Shown here in pieces: positions 16,407 to 27,673 of a stretch of DNA of 64,000 nt. Position 1 is the first letter of the stretch. Each line of letters opens with the position of its first letter. The DNA comes from CAVRQM01 sp963838805 (GTDB taxonomy: Bacteria; Pseudomonadota; Alphaproteobacteria; Acetobacterales; Acetobacteraceae), in contig CAWISK010000004.1 of the NCBI GenBank assembly GCA_963838805.1, positions 124,001 through 188,000 on the forward strand, read 5' to 3'. Under the pieces are notes generated by a model that was not told the origin of the DNA, did no database searches, and saw only the letters and a program-made list of their open reading frames with translations. Both the position numbers and the translations under genes were made by a program.

Positions 16407-19400
16407 ATGAGAGACCTCATCGCCCGCCTCTACCGCTCGCGCTGGTTCACCACGCTGCTGGGCGTGGTCGTGCTGGGCGTGATCGTCTGGTTCTTCGGCC
16501 CGCTGCTGGGCGTGGGCGACCTGCATCCGCTGGTCACCACACTCGCGCGCGGACTCGTCATCGTGCTGCTGCTGGTGCTGTGGCTGGTGCTGAACCTGAT
16601 CCGCGAACTGCGCGCGAGCCGCCGTGACAGGGAGCTGGTGGACGGCGTCGCAGCGACGAGTGCCCCCGATGCGGACACCACCGCCTCGGCCGAGGAGGTG
16701 GCGCTGCTGGGCGAGCGGCTGCGCGAGGCGCTGCACGCGCTGAAGCGCGCGAAGCTCGGCGGCCGTTCGCGGCGGCATCTGTATCAGCTCCCTTGGTACA
16801 TGTTCATCGGGCCACCGGGCGCGGGCAAGACCACCGCCCTGCTGCATAGCGGCCTCGACTTCCCGCTGGCCGACAGGACCGCCGCCGGGCCGGGCGGCGC
16901 GCAGGTGCTCCAGGGCGTCGGCGGCACGCGCAATTGCGACTGGTGGTTCACCGATCAGGCGGTGCTGATCGACACCGCCGGCCGCTACACGACGCAGGAC
17001 AGCCAGGCGGCCGTGGACAGCGGTGCCTGGCTCGGCTTCCTGCGCCTGCTGAAGCGCTACCGCCGCCGCCAGCCGCTGAACGGCGTGCTGGTGGCGATCA
17101 GCCTGTCCGATCTCGCGCAACTCGGCGAGGCCGAGCGGCAGGCCCATGCCCGCGCCATGCGCAAGCGCATCCGCGAGCTGCACGACGAGCTGGGCGTGCG
17201 CATCCCGGTCTATGTGCTGTTCACCAAGGCCGACCTGATCGCGGGCTTCGTCGAGTTCTTCGACAATCTCGGCAAGGAGGAACGCGAGCAGGTCTGGGGA
17301 ATGACCTTCCCGCTCGATGACGGAAAGGAGGAAGGCGGCGCGGTCGCGGGATTCGGCGCGGAGTTCGACGCGCTGCTGGCACGGCTGAACGAGCGCATGC
17401 TGGAGCGCGTGCATCAGGAGACGGACATCCAGCGCCGTCGCCTGATCTACGGCTTCCCGCAGCAGATCGCCTCGCTGCGCGACGTCGCGGCCGAGTTCCT
17501 GGGCGAGATTTTCCGTCCCAGCCGGCTCGAGGCGCGGCCGCTGCTGCGCGGCGTGTACCTGACCAGCGGCACGCAGGACGGCACGCCGATCGACCGGCTG
17601 TTGGGTGCGATGGCCAGCAGTTTCGGGCTGCAACGCCAGGCCGTGACCGCATTCAGCGGCACCGGGCGCAGCTATTTCCTGAACCGGCTGGTGCGCGAAG
17701 TCGTGTTCGGCGAAGCGAGCCTGGTCAGCCTGGACCCGAAGGTGGAGGCACGCGCCCGCTGGACCTATCGCGCCGCCTATGCCGGCTGCATCCTGGTGCT
17801 GCTGCTGCTGGCCGGATTCTGGACCGCGAGCTTCATGGGCAATCGCGCCATGATCGCTCAGGTGCATGACGAGGCGCAGCGCTACGACATGCAGTACGCG
17901 GCGCTGGCCAAGCGCGGCCCGCACGACACTGACCTCCCCGCCGTGCTGCCCGCGCTGGCGACCTTGCGCACTATGCGGGGCGGCTACGAGATGCGTGAGC
18001 AGGCGACACCGGTGACCCTCACCTTCGGCCTGTACCAAGGCCAGAAGCTGACCACCGCGGCGATCGACGGGTACTATCGCGCGCTGAACGCGCTGCTGCT
18101 GCCGCGCCTGCTGGCTCGCCTGGAAGTGCAGATGCAGCAGGCTCTGGGCAAGCCGGATTTCCTCTACCAGGCACTGAAGGTCTATCTGATCCTGGGTCGG
18201 CAGGGACCGCTCGACCGCGATCTGGTCGAACAATGGATGCAGGCCGACTTCGCCGCGAGCTTCCCCGGCGACGATCAGGCAGAGACACGGACGGCGCTGA
18301 TGCAGCACGTGGATGCGCTGCTGCAACGCCCGCCCACGCCGATACCGCTGAACGGCCCGCTGGTGGCGCAGGTGCGCGGCATCCTGACGCAGCAGCCGAT
18401 CGCCGAATACAGCTACAACCGGCTGCTGCGCAGCGCGCGCCTGCGCGACCTGCCGGAATGGACGGTGGCGGACAATGCCGGCGCGGAAGCGGGCCGCGTG
18501 TTCGAGCTGCGGTCGGGGCATTCGCTGAATACGGGCGTGCCGGGGGTGTTCACCTGGAACGGCTATCACACCGGCTTCCTGCCGATGCTGCCGCAGGTGA
18601 CACAGGACGTGGCCGAGGATGGGTGGGTGCTCGGCCGGGAAAAGCGCGGCGTCGCCGCCACGATCGCCGCCGTCAACAAGCTGCGGCGCGACGTGCTCGG
18701 CCTGTATCTGGACGATTACGCGCGCCACTGGGATGCGCTGCTGGCGGATATCGCCATCAAGCCGTTCGACAATCTGCAGGGCGGGCTGGCCGAGCTGTTC
18801 GCGCTTTCCGGCCCGGACTCGCCGCTGCGCGATCTGTTGACGAGCATCGATCAGCAGACCCAGCTGAGCCGGCAAGCGGCTACCGACAAAGCGGCCGCGC
18901 AGGCCGAGGCCAAGGGCGGCCAAGGTCGGATCGAAAGTCGCGGGCTTCGGCGCCTTCAAGGCGCGCGAGGGGCTGTCGCTGGAGCAGACCGAGCTCGCGG
19001 CCGTCATCCAGGAGGCCTTCGGCGACAGCCCGGGAGCCGGCGGCAAGCCGGTCGATCCGGCGACGCGCGTAGATCAGCACTTCCTGCAAATCCATGACTT
19101 CGTGAACGGCGCCAAGGGCCAGCCCGCGCCCATGAACACGGCGATCATGAAGATCCAGGCACTGTACCAAAACTTCAATCAGGTCGCGAACGCGCCGAAT
19201 CAGGGGCAGGCGCTGCTGGGCGTGGTCGCCGGGGGCGGAGCCGGGGGCGGCGGCGGCGCGGGTGGGGCGGCGGCGCAGTTGCAGGATCTGGCCAAGGATC
19301 TGCCGAAGCCGATCGCGGCGATGCTGCAAACGGTCTCAGCCAGCAGCAGCTCGGTCACCGCCCATGGTGCCAGCCAGGAGCTGTCCGATGCCTGGCGCTC

Positions 19401-20070
19401 GAAGGTATTGCCGCTGTGCAACGCCGCGTTCGGCCGCTATCCATTCATCGCGTCCAGCGGTGCCGACGTGCCGCCGGATGATTTCGCGCATCTGCTGGGG
19501 CCGGGCGGCCTGATCGACACCTTCTTCAACGACAATCTCAAGCCATTCGTCGATACCACGCAGACGCCCTGGCGCTGGCAGTCGGCCGACCACGCGAAGC
19601 TCGGCCTGTCGCCCGGCGCGCTGTCGGAGTTCGAGCGCGCGGCGCTGATCCGCGACTCGCTGTTCGCCAACGGCAGCACGCTGCAGGTGAAGTTCCAGCT
19701 TGTGCCGGTCTCGCTTGATCCCAGCCTCAAGGAGGTCAGCGTGGACATCGCCGGGCAGACCCTCACCTACAATCACGGACCCACCGAATCGATGTCGTTC
19801 CAGTGGCCAGGTGCGAACGGCAAGACGCAGGTGATGGTGACGATGGTGCCGGTCAACGGCCAGGAGAGCGACACCACCCGCGACGGCGCCTGGGCGTTGC
19901 TGCGGCTGCTGGATGCGTCGCGGGTGATCCCGTCGGGGCAGCCGGACAAGTTCCGCCTGGTGTTCAGCAGCCCGGCAGGCGAGGCCATTTTCGAGCTGAA
20001 CGCGAGCAGCGTGCGAAACGTGTTCACCCTGTCCGCCTTGCGCAGCTTCCGCTGCCCTGCCCGGCTGTGA
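16407..20070 (+). CDS. tssM: T6SS inner membrane protein TssM (IcmF), one frameshift
   Basis: TssM spans the inner membrane and periplasm and joins TssL to TssJ. Two membrane segments lie at residues about 10-65 and a third near 458 (AGCILVLLLLAGFW). The cytoplasmic NTPase domain has an intact Walker A (GPPGAGKTTALLHSG, near 134), a DTAGRYTTQ loop and TKADLI. The periplasmic half runs to about 18917, where one extra base in an AAGGGCGG tract moves the frame. The continuation (AKVGSKVAGFGAFKARE onward) is the conserved C-terminal region that binds TssJ, ending at 20070. The joined length of about 1,220 aa is normal. No other damage is seen, so an assembly indel is likely. Confidence 0.9.
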
Positions 20071-20146
20071 CCTTGGACACCGCGGCAGCCGCGCAGCCCG
20101 GTTACGGCAGAGACATGTTTTCCCGCAGCGACGCAGGGGCAGCGTA

Positions 20147-22091
20147 ATGTCACAGGCCGCCGGCACGGACGACACGGGCAGCCCCTATGTCACCCTCACG
20201 ATCGACCCCGATCCGCAGTTCACGCTCACGCTGGACGGGCTGAGCGTCAGCGAGGAGCTGGGACGCCCGTTCCTGATCGCGCTCGACCTGTCGAGCGCGA
20301 AGGCCCGCGGCGATCTGAAGTCGCTGCTCGGCAGTTCCGTGACGGTGGCACTGAAGCCGCCGGGCGGCACGAGCCGCTACTTCAACGGCATCATCGCGCG
20401 CATGGCCTATGGCGGGCTGGTCAGCGGCGCCTATCGCTACCGGATGGAGCTGCGCCCCTGGGTCTGGCTGCTGTCACGCGTGCAGGACTGCCGCATCTTC
20501 CAGAATGTCTCTGCCTGGACCATCATCACCACCGTCTTCCGCGACGCCGGCTTCTCCGATTTCCAGGACAAGCGGCAGAATCAGGCGGGCGACGCCACCC
20601 TCGAGTACCTGTGTGCAGTATCGCGAGACCTCGCTCGACTTCGTCACGCGCCTGATGGAAACGTTCGGCATCTATTATTTCTTCCAGCACCAGGACGGCA
20701 GCCATACGCTGGTGCTGGCCGATGATCCGAACTCCCACACGGCACTCGGCACGGCGATTCCGTTCTATACCGAGCAGACCGAAGCGCGCGGCGTCGAGGA
20801 CCACATCTGGGAGTGGGCGTCGGACATCAATCTGCATCCCGGCGCCTTCACCTATCGCGACTACAATTTCACCACGCCCGCCGCCGATCTCACCGCCAAG
20901 TCGATCCAGGCCGGCGGCCATTCGTACGGCACATACGAGGTGTACGACTATCCGGGCGCCTACGCCGTGACCGACGACGGCCAGAAGCTCGCCGACGTAC
21001 GCATGCAGGATCTGCACGCGCGCCGCCAGATCCACAATGGCGTCACCAACGCGCGCGGCGTGCAGACCGGCGGCAAGTTCACCATGTCGCGTTTTTCCGA
21101 GGCTGCGCTGAACCAGGAGTATCTGGTCATCGCCGCGACCCACACGCTGAGCATGGCCGAGGCGATGTCGGACAGCTCTGGCGAGTTGCGGGACACCTAT
21201 CGTTGCGTGTTCCAGGCGATTCCGGGGACCATCCCGTTCCGCCTGGATCGCCGCACGCCGCGCGCGCTGGTGCAGGGTCCGCAAACCGCGAAGGTCGTGG
21301 GCGAATCCGGCCAGGAGATCACCACCGACCAGTACGGCCGCATCAAGGTGAAGTTCAACTGGGACCGCAGCTCCACCCAGGACGAGAACAGCTCGTGCTG
21401 GATTCGCGTGGCGCAGGTCTGGGCCGGCGTGTCCTGGGGCGGCATGTTCATCCCGCGCATCGGCCAGGAGGTAATCGTCGAATTCCTGGAAGGCAACCCG
21501 GACCGGCCAATCGTCACCGGCAGCGTCTATAACGCGAACGTGACAATTCCCTACACGCAGCCTGACAACAAGACCCGCACCACCATCAAGAGCAGCTCGT
21601 CGCTGGGCGGCAGCGGGTTCAACGAACTGCGCTTCGAGGACAAGGCAGGCTCCGAGGAGGTCTTTTTCCAGGCGCAGAAGGACTACAACAAGGTCGTTCT
21701 CAACAATGAGACGGTGAAGATCACCCAGGACACCACGACCACGGTGGACCAGGGCAACCGCTCGATCACGCTCAATCAGGGCAACAACTCCGTCACCATA
21801 TCGGCGGGAAATGACAGCCTTACCGTGTCGCAGGGCAATCACTCCATCACTGTCACGGCCGGCAAGAGCAGCGTTACCGCCGGCCAGTCGATCACGCTCA
21901 GCGTCGGCTCGAACAGCGTCACCATCGACACGACCGGGGTGACGATCAGCGCCGCCAAACTCTCGATCACGACCGAGGGCGAGGTGCAGGCGCAAGCCGG
22001 GGGCGAGATCTCGATGCAGTCGGGGGCAGCGATGTCGCTCAACGCCGGCGCGCCGATGACGATCGCCGCCCCCATGGTCAACATCAACTAG
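20147..22091 (+). CDS. vgrG: T6SS spike protein VgrG (TssI), one frameshift
   Basis: VgrG forms the trimeric tip of the T6SS tube. The first 155 residues are the gp27-like start. Near 20611 the frame moves by one base into VQYRETSLDFVTRLMETFGI, a hallmark VgrG stretch, and stays open to the stop. The OB-fold/gp5 region has DQYGRIKVKFNWDR and WGGMFIPRIGQEVIVEFLEG. The C-terminus is a needle of beta repeats (NSVTISAGNDSLTVSQGNHS and similar). It ends at about residue 648 without an added effector domain, so cargo would ride on PAAR or adaptor proteins. It lies between tssM and tssC. Confidence 0.92.
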
Positions 22092-22104
22092 CGCCGCGCG
22101 GATC

Positions 22105-23548
22105 ATGATAGCCCACAGCGAGCTCGCCGAGCTGCTGGAACGGCCTCGCGACGCCGGCCGCGGCCGATCGGCACGAGGCGATGGAGCGGGCGGCCGAGGT
22201 GCTGGCCGCACAGGTCCGCGCGAGTCCGCACCTGCTCTCGCCCGACCCGCGCCGCACGGTCGAGGCGCTCAGCGCCGAGATCGACCGCAAGCTCTCGGAG
22301 CAGATCAACCGCATCCTGCATCACCCGGAGTTCCAGCGACTGGAGGCAAGCTGGCGCGGCCTGCATTTCCTGGTACGAAGTGTCGAGACGGACGCCATGC
22401 TGAAGGTGCGGGCCCTCAGCATCTCGAAGCGGGAGCTCGCCCGGACGCTGCGCAAGTTCCGCGGCACGGCGTGGGACCAGAGCCCGATCTTCCGCAAGAT
22501 CTACGAGGAGGAATACGGGCAGCTCGGCGGCGAGCCATTCGGCGTCCTGGTGGGCGACTACGAGTTCGACCACCATCCCGAAGACGTGCAGGTGCTGGCC
22601 GACATGGCGCGCATCGCCGCCGCTGCGCACACGCCGTTCATCACGGCGGCGGCGCCATCTGTCATGCAGATGGGGAGCTGGGCGGAGCTGGCCAACCCGC
22701 GCGATCTCACGCGCATCTTCCAGACGCCGGAATACACCGCCTGGCGTTCGCTGCGCGAGAGCGAGGACAGCCGCTATCTGGGTCTGTGCATGCCGCGCTT
22801 CCTCGCCCGGCTGCCGTACGGCGCGCGCACCGACCCGGTCGAGGCGTTCGCCTTCGAGGAGGACGCGGAGGGGCCGGACGCCGAGACCTATGTCTGGGCC
22901 AGTCCGGCCTATGCGTTCGGCGCCAACGTGGCCCGCGCGTTCCAGCTCTACGGGTGGTGTACCCGCATCCGCGGCGTCGATACGGGCGGCGCGGTCGAGG
23001 GGCTGCCGGTCTATGGATTTCCGACGGCCGACGGTGCCGTGGACCGGCGCTGTGTCACGGAAATCGCGCTCAGCGAGCGGCGCGAGGCGGAGCTGGCGCG
23101 CAGCGGCTTCATCCCGCTCGTGCATCGCAAGAACGCCGACTTCGCCGCCTTCATCAGCGCGCAATCCCTGCAAAAGCCGCTGGACTATGACGACCCGGCC
23201 GCCACCGCGAATGCCGTGCTCAGCGCCAGGCTGCCCTATCTGTTCGCCGCCTGCCGCTTCGCCCATCACCTGAAATGCATGGTGCGCGACAAGATCGGCT
23301 CGATGCAGTCGCGCCAGCAACTCGCGGAATGGCTGGGCGGCTGGCTGCTCGGCTATGTGGACGGATCGCCCGGCACGTCGAGCGAGGAATGGAAGGCGGC
23401 GCACCCGCTTGAGGAAGGACGTGTGGAGCTGGACGAGAAGGAGGGCGCGCCAGGACAGTACGAGGCGAAGTTCTTCCTGCGTCCGCACTACCAGTTGGAG
23501 GGACTGACCGTGGCATTGCGTCTGGTGTCGCGCGTGCCATCGCAATGA
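22105..23548 (+). CDS. tssC: T6SS sheath large subunit TssC (VipB), N-terminal frameshift
   Basis: TssC and TssB build the contractile sheath. The family core is complete: ILHHPEFQRLEASWRGLHFL, EEEYGQLGGEPFGVLVGDYE, YLGLCMPRFLARLPYG, FPTADGAVDRRCVTEIALSE and HLKCMVRDKIGSMQSRQ. The core frame opens at 22181 (ATG), but a better start is ATG 22105 (MIAHSELAELLER), joined by dropping one C near 22144 so that it reads on through LATPAAADRHEAMERAAE. The rebuilt protein is about 480 aa. No separate tssB is next to it, where it would normally be; the fusion at 9281 is the only TssB-like sequence seen. A short gap separates it from hcp. Confidence 0.92.
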
Positions 23549-23592
23549 CCGCGCGCGGCCATTCCGGCGCGTGATGGAAGGGAGGCAGGAGA

Positions 23593-24258
23593 TTGGCTGA
23601 AAAGCAAGGCGATCTGCTGATGAAGTTCGTGCAGAGCAACGGCGAGGGCGTCAAGGCCGAGGGTGCCGCCGCTCTCAAGAAGGACGACAGGCTGCTGTTC
23701 GATTTCTGGCCGGGAAAGTTCTTCGAAATCGAGGATTTCACCTTCGGCCTGAATGTCGAGGACAGCGAGCCTGGCGGCAAGACGCTCACGATGCCGGGCG
23801 CGCCTCGTCCACCCGGGTCGCCGGCACCTGCCGGACAGTCGGCACACGCGGTCAAGTTCGCCGCCTGGCGCGATGCCAAGAAGAACACCAACCAGATCGA
23901 CCAGATCGCCTACCCGGTCGTTCTGGAGCCGTTCAGCTTCACGCGGCTGATGGACAAGGCCTCTCCGGTGTTCTTCCACAATTGCTGCAACTCGATCAGC
24001 TTCGATTCCGCGACCCTGGTCAAGCGCAAGGTGACGGGCGCCACCCTTGCCTTGCAGGCCTTCCTGCGCATCGATTTCAGCAACGTGCTGATCGTCAACC
24101 TGGACTGGGACGATGGGCATATCGTCAAGGAGAAGTGCAAGTTCATCTGCCGGGGTGTCACGGTCCAGTACAAGCGGCAGGCCAGCGACGGCTCGCTGGG
24201 GGCACCCAGTTCCGCGGAATGGACGCGCGACCTGGCGCTGCGCGGCAGCACGGGCTGA
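23593..24258 (+). CDS. hcp: T6SS tube protein Hcp, first copy, enlarged
   Basis: A 221-aa Hcp-family protein with a TTG start (23593) after an AGGAG-rich leader. Hcp hexamers form the inner tube. The start (DLLMKFVQSNGEGVKAEG) and FFEIEDFTFGLNVED match the family, as do FTRLMDKASPVFFHNCCN and the closing strand FICRGVTVQYKRQ. It is longer than the usual 160-170 aa, with a Pro-rich insertion around residue 65-85. It is followed by a second copy that shares the same layout but diverges in sequence. Confidence 0.85.
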   Translation: MAEKQGDLLMKFVQSNGEGVKAEGAAALKKDDRLLFDFWPGKFFEIEDFTFGLNVEDSEPGGKTLTMPGAPRPPGSPAPAGQSAHAVKFAAWRDAKKNTNQIDQIAYPVVLEPFSFTRLMDKASPVFFHNCCNSISFDSATLVKRKVTGATLALQAFLRIDFSNVLIVNLDWDDGHIVKEKCKFICRGVTVQYKRQASDGSLGAPSSAEWTRDLALRGSTG

Positions 24259-24303
24259 CAGGCAGCAATGCCCCGGACGTGACGCGCCGGGCAGGAGAAG
24301 ACG

Positions 24304-24927
24304 ATGGCGGAAGACCGCAATGACATGCTGATGAGGTTCGTGCGGAGCAACGGGCAGGCGCTCGACGCCGAATGCACCGCGCAACTGAATCCGAACGACG
24401 ATCTGGTGGACGATTTCGTGCGGGGCAAGTTCTTCGAGGTGGAGGATTTCGGCTTCGCCGCCGGGCTGGACGACGATGAGATGCCCAAGGAAATCAAGGT
24501 GGAGAGCGACGGCCACGAGCCGAAAAAGACGGCGCCGAAGCCGTTCAGGCTGAAATTTGCGCGGTGGATGAGGGCCGGACCCAACGGCGCCCGCGGCTAT
24601 CGCGCCGATGTCGATACCGTCGAGTTCACCCGGCTGATGGATCGCGGCTCGACGCTGTTCTTCCAGGATCTGTGCGGGGTCAAGACGTTCGAATCGGCGA
24701 CCCTGGTGAAGCGGCGTGCCACCGGCAGCGAACAGGGGATGCAGTCCTATCTGCGGATCGACTTCACCGATGTGCTGCTCATCGATCTCGACTGGAGCGA
24801 GGCGGACAACGTCAAGGAGAAATACAAGTTCATCTGCCGCGGTGTCCTGGTGCAGTACAAGCCGCAGGGCAGCAGCGGCGCGCTGGGCGCCGCCATACCC
24901 GGGGGCTGGCAGCAGGCGAGCCGATAG
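24304..24927 (+). CDS. hcp: T6SS tube protein Hcp, second copy
   Basis: A 207-aa paralogue of the gene just upstream. Shared marks are DMLMRFVRSNGQALDAE, GKFFEVEDFGFAAGLDD, EFTRLMDRGSTLFFQDLCG, YLRIDFTDVLLIDLDW and FICRGVLVQYKPQ. Charged residues replace the Pro-rich insertion of copy one (ESDGHEPKKTAPK). Two Hcps in tandem may form mixed tubes or carry different effectors. ATG 24304 follows AGGAGA. It converges on the Ala/Leu-rich gene with only six bases between stops. Confidence 0.85.
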   Translation: MAEDRNDMLMRFVRSNGQALDAECTAQLNPNDDLVDDFVRGKFFEVEDFGFAAGLDDDEMPKEIKVESDGHEPKKTAPKPFRLKFARWMRAGPNGARGYRADVDTVEFTRLMDRGSTLFFQDLCGVKTFESATLVKRRATGSEQGMQSYLRIDFTDVLLIDLDWSEADNVKEKYKFICRGVLVQYKPQGSSGALGAAIPGGWQQASR

Positions 24928-24933
24928 GATGCG

Positions 24934-26062
24934 TCACGCCGCTTCACTCGCCAGCGCGCGCATGGTGCTGGCCGCATCACAGCTCGCACCGCACGGTGCC
25001 GACTGCACGGCCGAAATGCCCAGCGCCGCCTGCAACTGTGCCGCGAACGCGCAGGCGGGCAGGCCTGTGCGCAGCACCGGCAGCGAAGCCAACGGCGGCA
25101 CCTGCCAGTCGAGCGACTCGACGGTCTGCGCATGCGCGGCGAGGGCAGCCTGGACCGTGGCGCCATTGGCGAGACTGGTCGGGCAGTATGGCAGGTTCGG
25201 CAGCAGAGCGAGCAGCTCGGCCAGCAGGCTGGGGCTTTGCAGGTTCAGCCGCAGGCTGGCCGCGAGTGCCGAGAGCATGGCGCGTGAGCCGGGCCGAGAC
25301 CATCGCCTGCACCGCCGGAAAACCGAGCGCCAGCGGATCGATGCCGAGACTCGCGTGCAACTGCGCGACGGCCGACAACGCGCCGGTCAGGCTTGCCATG
25401 AACGCGAGATTGGCGGCGCTAAATCCCGGCAGGGCGATCCCGCGCAGGGTCCGCAGCGCTGCCGCGAGCTGCGCGGAGAAATTGGCAGCCAGGCTGATGT
25501 TCAGCTGCGACGCCGCCGCGATCAGCGGCGCCAGCCCGGCCAGCGCCGCCAGGAAGGCGCGCCAGTCCGCCATGGCGAGGCCGCCCGGCGTCGTCATGGC
25601 GAGGCTTGCCGACGGCGCCAGCAATCCCGCCTGCAAGGCCAGGTTGACCCGGTCGATAGCCGCGTTCAGCCCCGCCAGCCCGATCCAGGCACCGGGATTG
25701 AACGACGCGCTCGCCATCGCCGACAGACGCGCGTTCATGGTCGCAACGATGCGCGCGAACGCGGCCGCACTCCCGGGGAGCAGGAGATCGATCCCGAACT
25801 GCGCCAGAACCTGCGCGCGCAACTGCGCCAGCGCCGAGACGGTGGCCATCGCGCTGGCGCTCATGCGCAGCCGCGGCAGCATCTGGCGCAGCCAGTTCGG
25901 GTCCGGCTGCCAGGGAGCGGCCGGCAGTCCACGCGCGCCGAGCCAGCCGGCCAGCGATAGCGCCACGTTCGCGTGCGGCAGCGCGCGGCACTCAGCGCCA
26001 CGTTCAGGCCTCGGCAGGCCGAGCGTGAGCGGCCCCAGCGTGCGATGGCAGAAGCAGCCCAT
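24934..26062 (-). CDS. Ala/Leu-rich helical repeat protein beside PAAR, frameshifted
   Basis: Function unknown. The ATG at 26062 follows GGAGG at eight bases. The start (MGCFCHRTLGPLTLGLPRP) is Cys-rich. The body repeats an amphipathic pattern of the type N-[LIV]-x-L-x-x-x-[LF]-x-A (VNLALQAGLLA, LNISLAANFSA, ANLAFMASLTG, LRLNLQSPSLLAELL) and is almost free of charge, so it may insert into a membrane. A one-base change near 25280 moves the frame; the rest ends at 24934 with several Cys (CGASCDAA). The joined length is about 375 aa. It is divergent from the PAAR gene (104 bp between starts) and inside the T6SS locus. A pore-forming cargo or an effector chaperone are options I cannot separate. 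Confidence 0.5.
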
Positions 26063-26166
26063 CCGGCATCCCTCCGTTCGCGGCACCATAGCCGGGATTT
26101 CGATGCGCGTCCGCCTCGACCGCGTCAGTGACGCACGCTACATCTTCGCCTGAGGGAGACAGCGTC

Positions 26167-26556
26167 ATGGGCCAGCCCGCCGCGCGCATCGGCGACAACG
26201 TGCTGCAGGAGGCGCCGCATTGCCACGCGCCGATCCATCCGGCGGCCCTGGTGCCGACACCCGCGCCGCATCCGGCGCTGCCGCTGCCGATCCTGCCGCC
26301 GGGCGCGCCCACCGTGATGATCGGCGGCCAGCCGGCGGCGCGCGTGACCGACATGACGAAGCTCTGCACCCTGCCCGGCTGCGTGCCCGGCGGTCCCGGC
26401 ATCATCGGCAAGGGATCGGCCACGGTGATGATCGGCGGCCTGCCGGCGGCCCGCGTCGGCGACATGACGCAGCACCCGGCCTGCGTGGCGCCGATCCCGA
26501 GCCCCACGGGCACCATCATGCCGCCCGGCTGCCCCACGGTGATGATCGGCGGCTGA
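26167..26556 (+). CDS. PAAR-repeat spike tip protein
   Basis: A 129-aa PAAR protein that caps the VgrG trimer and sharpens the T6SS tip. It begins MGQPAARIGDNV and holds further PAAR-type turns (VMIGGQPAARVTDMT, VMIGGLPAARVGDMT, VMIGG at the end), with Cys/His residues (HCHAPIH, TLPGCVPG, QHPACV) placed to bind zinc. There is no C-terminal toxin extension. The ATG has GGGAG eight bases upstream. Nearby genes may encode its cargo. Confidence 0.92.
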   Translation: MGQPAARIGDNVLQEAPHCHAPIHPAALVPTPAPHPALPLPILPPGAPTVMIGGQPAARVTDMTKLCTLPGCVPGGPGIIGKGSATVMIGGLPAARVGDMTQHPACVAPIPSPTGTIMPPGCPTVMIGG

Positions 26557-26570
26557 TCCGGCCGCAATCC

Positions 26571-27673
26571 ATGCGCCGGAGCCATTTCGAGGCATTCCGC
26601 CCGATCTGCCCGCGTTGTGCCGCAAAGGGCGACCGCAGTCAGGAATTGGTCCTGACCGACATCCGCGCAGTCGAGGGAGACGACATCCTGGCCGGCATCA
26701 TCCACTGCCCGGCATCATCTTGCCGCCAGGAATATCCCATCATCGACCACATCCCGGTCATCGTTGCCGACGTGGCGCGCGTGCTGGCCGAACGAGCGAC
26801 CGCGCTGCTGCTGCGCCAGGATCTCGATCCGGCGCTGGAAAGTCTGCTGGGCGACGCGATCGGTCCGGACACCTGGTTCGATGCGCTGCGGCGGGTGGAC
26901 TCGACCTGGGGATGGGACGCCTACGCCGACCTCGACCCGAATGAGGCGCCTTCCGATCGCCGGACCGCGTCCCGGCGCCGCGCGGCGCTGCCTCGGCCGG
27001 CTGCTGACACTGGCACCGACGCACGGGCGCGGCGCAGGGGGCGGCGCGCGTGCTCGATCTGGGGTGTGCCGCAGGCCGCACCAGCTTCGATCTGGCGACG
27101 CGCTTTCCGGACGCCCTGGTGCTGGGCATCGACATCGACGCCGGGGTGTTGCGACTGGCGCAGGCGGCCGCGCGCGGGCGGGTCTCGTACCCTCGCCGGC
27201 GGATCGGCGTGGCCTATGACCGGCGGCGCTTCGACGTATCGTTGCCGGACACCGAGCGCGTGGATTTCTGGGCCTGCGACGCGCTGGCGTTGCCGTTCGC
27301 GACCGGCGGCGCGGACCTCGTCGCCGCGCTCAACCTGCTCGACTGCGTGCCCGAGCCGCGCCGTCTTCTGGCGGGCCTGGCCGATGCCGTGCGGCCGGGC
27401 GGACGGATCCTGCTGGCCACACCGTACGACTGGGCCAGGCGCGCGACCGCACCCGAGCACTGGATCGGCGGCCACTCGCAGCGGGCCGACCATGCCGGGG
27501 CCGGCGAGACGTTCCTGCGGACTCTGTTGACCGAGGGCGCACATCCGCAATCGATCGCCGGTCTGACGATCCTGGCCGAGGACACCGATTGGCCATGGCA
27601 TACCTGGCTGCACGAGCGCAGCGCGGTGCTGTACCGCACGCACCTGCTTGCCCTGGCGCGCGGCGATGTTTAG
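26571..27673 (+). CDS. Class I SAM methyltransferase with Trm112-like zinc ribbon, two frameshifts
   Basis: Residues 1-65 look like a Trm112-type zinc ribbon (RPICPRCAAKGD, HCPASSCRQEYPIIDHIPVI). A helical region follows (WFDALRRVDSTWGWDAYAD), then the frame moves by one base near 26950 and again near 27030. The last frame carries the methyltransferase core: VLDLGCAAGRTSFDLATRF (motif I), LGIDIDAGVL, FWACDALALPFATGGADLV and LRPGG-like RPGGRILLATPYDW. The joined length is about 365 aa. It starts 14 bases after the PAAR stop and overlaps tagF, so it is part of the T6SS operon, which is unusual. Its substrate is unknown; a T6SS component or effector is possible. Confidence 0.7.

Noticed and set aside
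16137..19046. A 969-codon open frame on the minus strand
   Set aside because: It runs antisense to the whole tssM core, is rich in Arg/Gln/His and matches no family; it is a by-product of high GC content.
24564..26153. A 529-codon plus-strand frame after hcp
   Set aside because: It overlaps hcp in another frame and then runs antisense to the Ala/Leu-rich gene; no motif or start site supports it.
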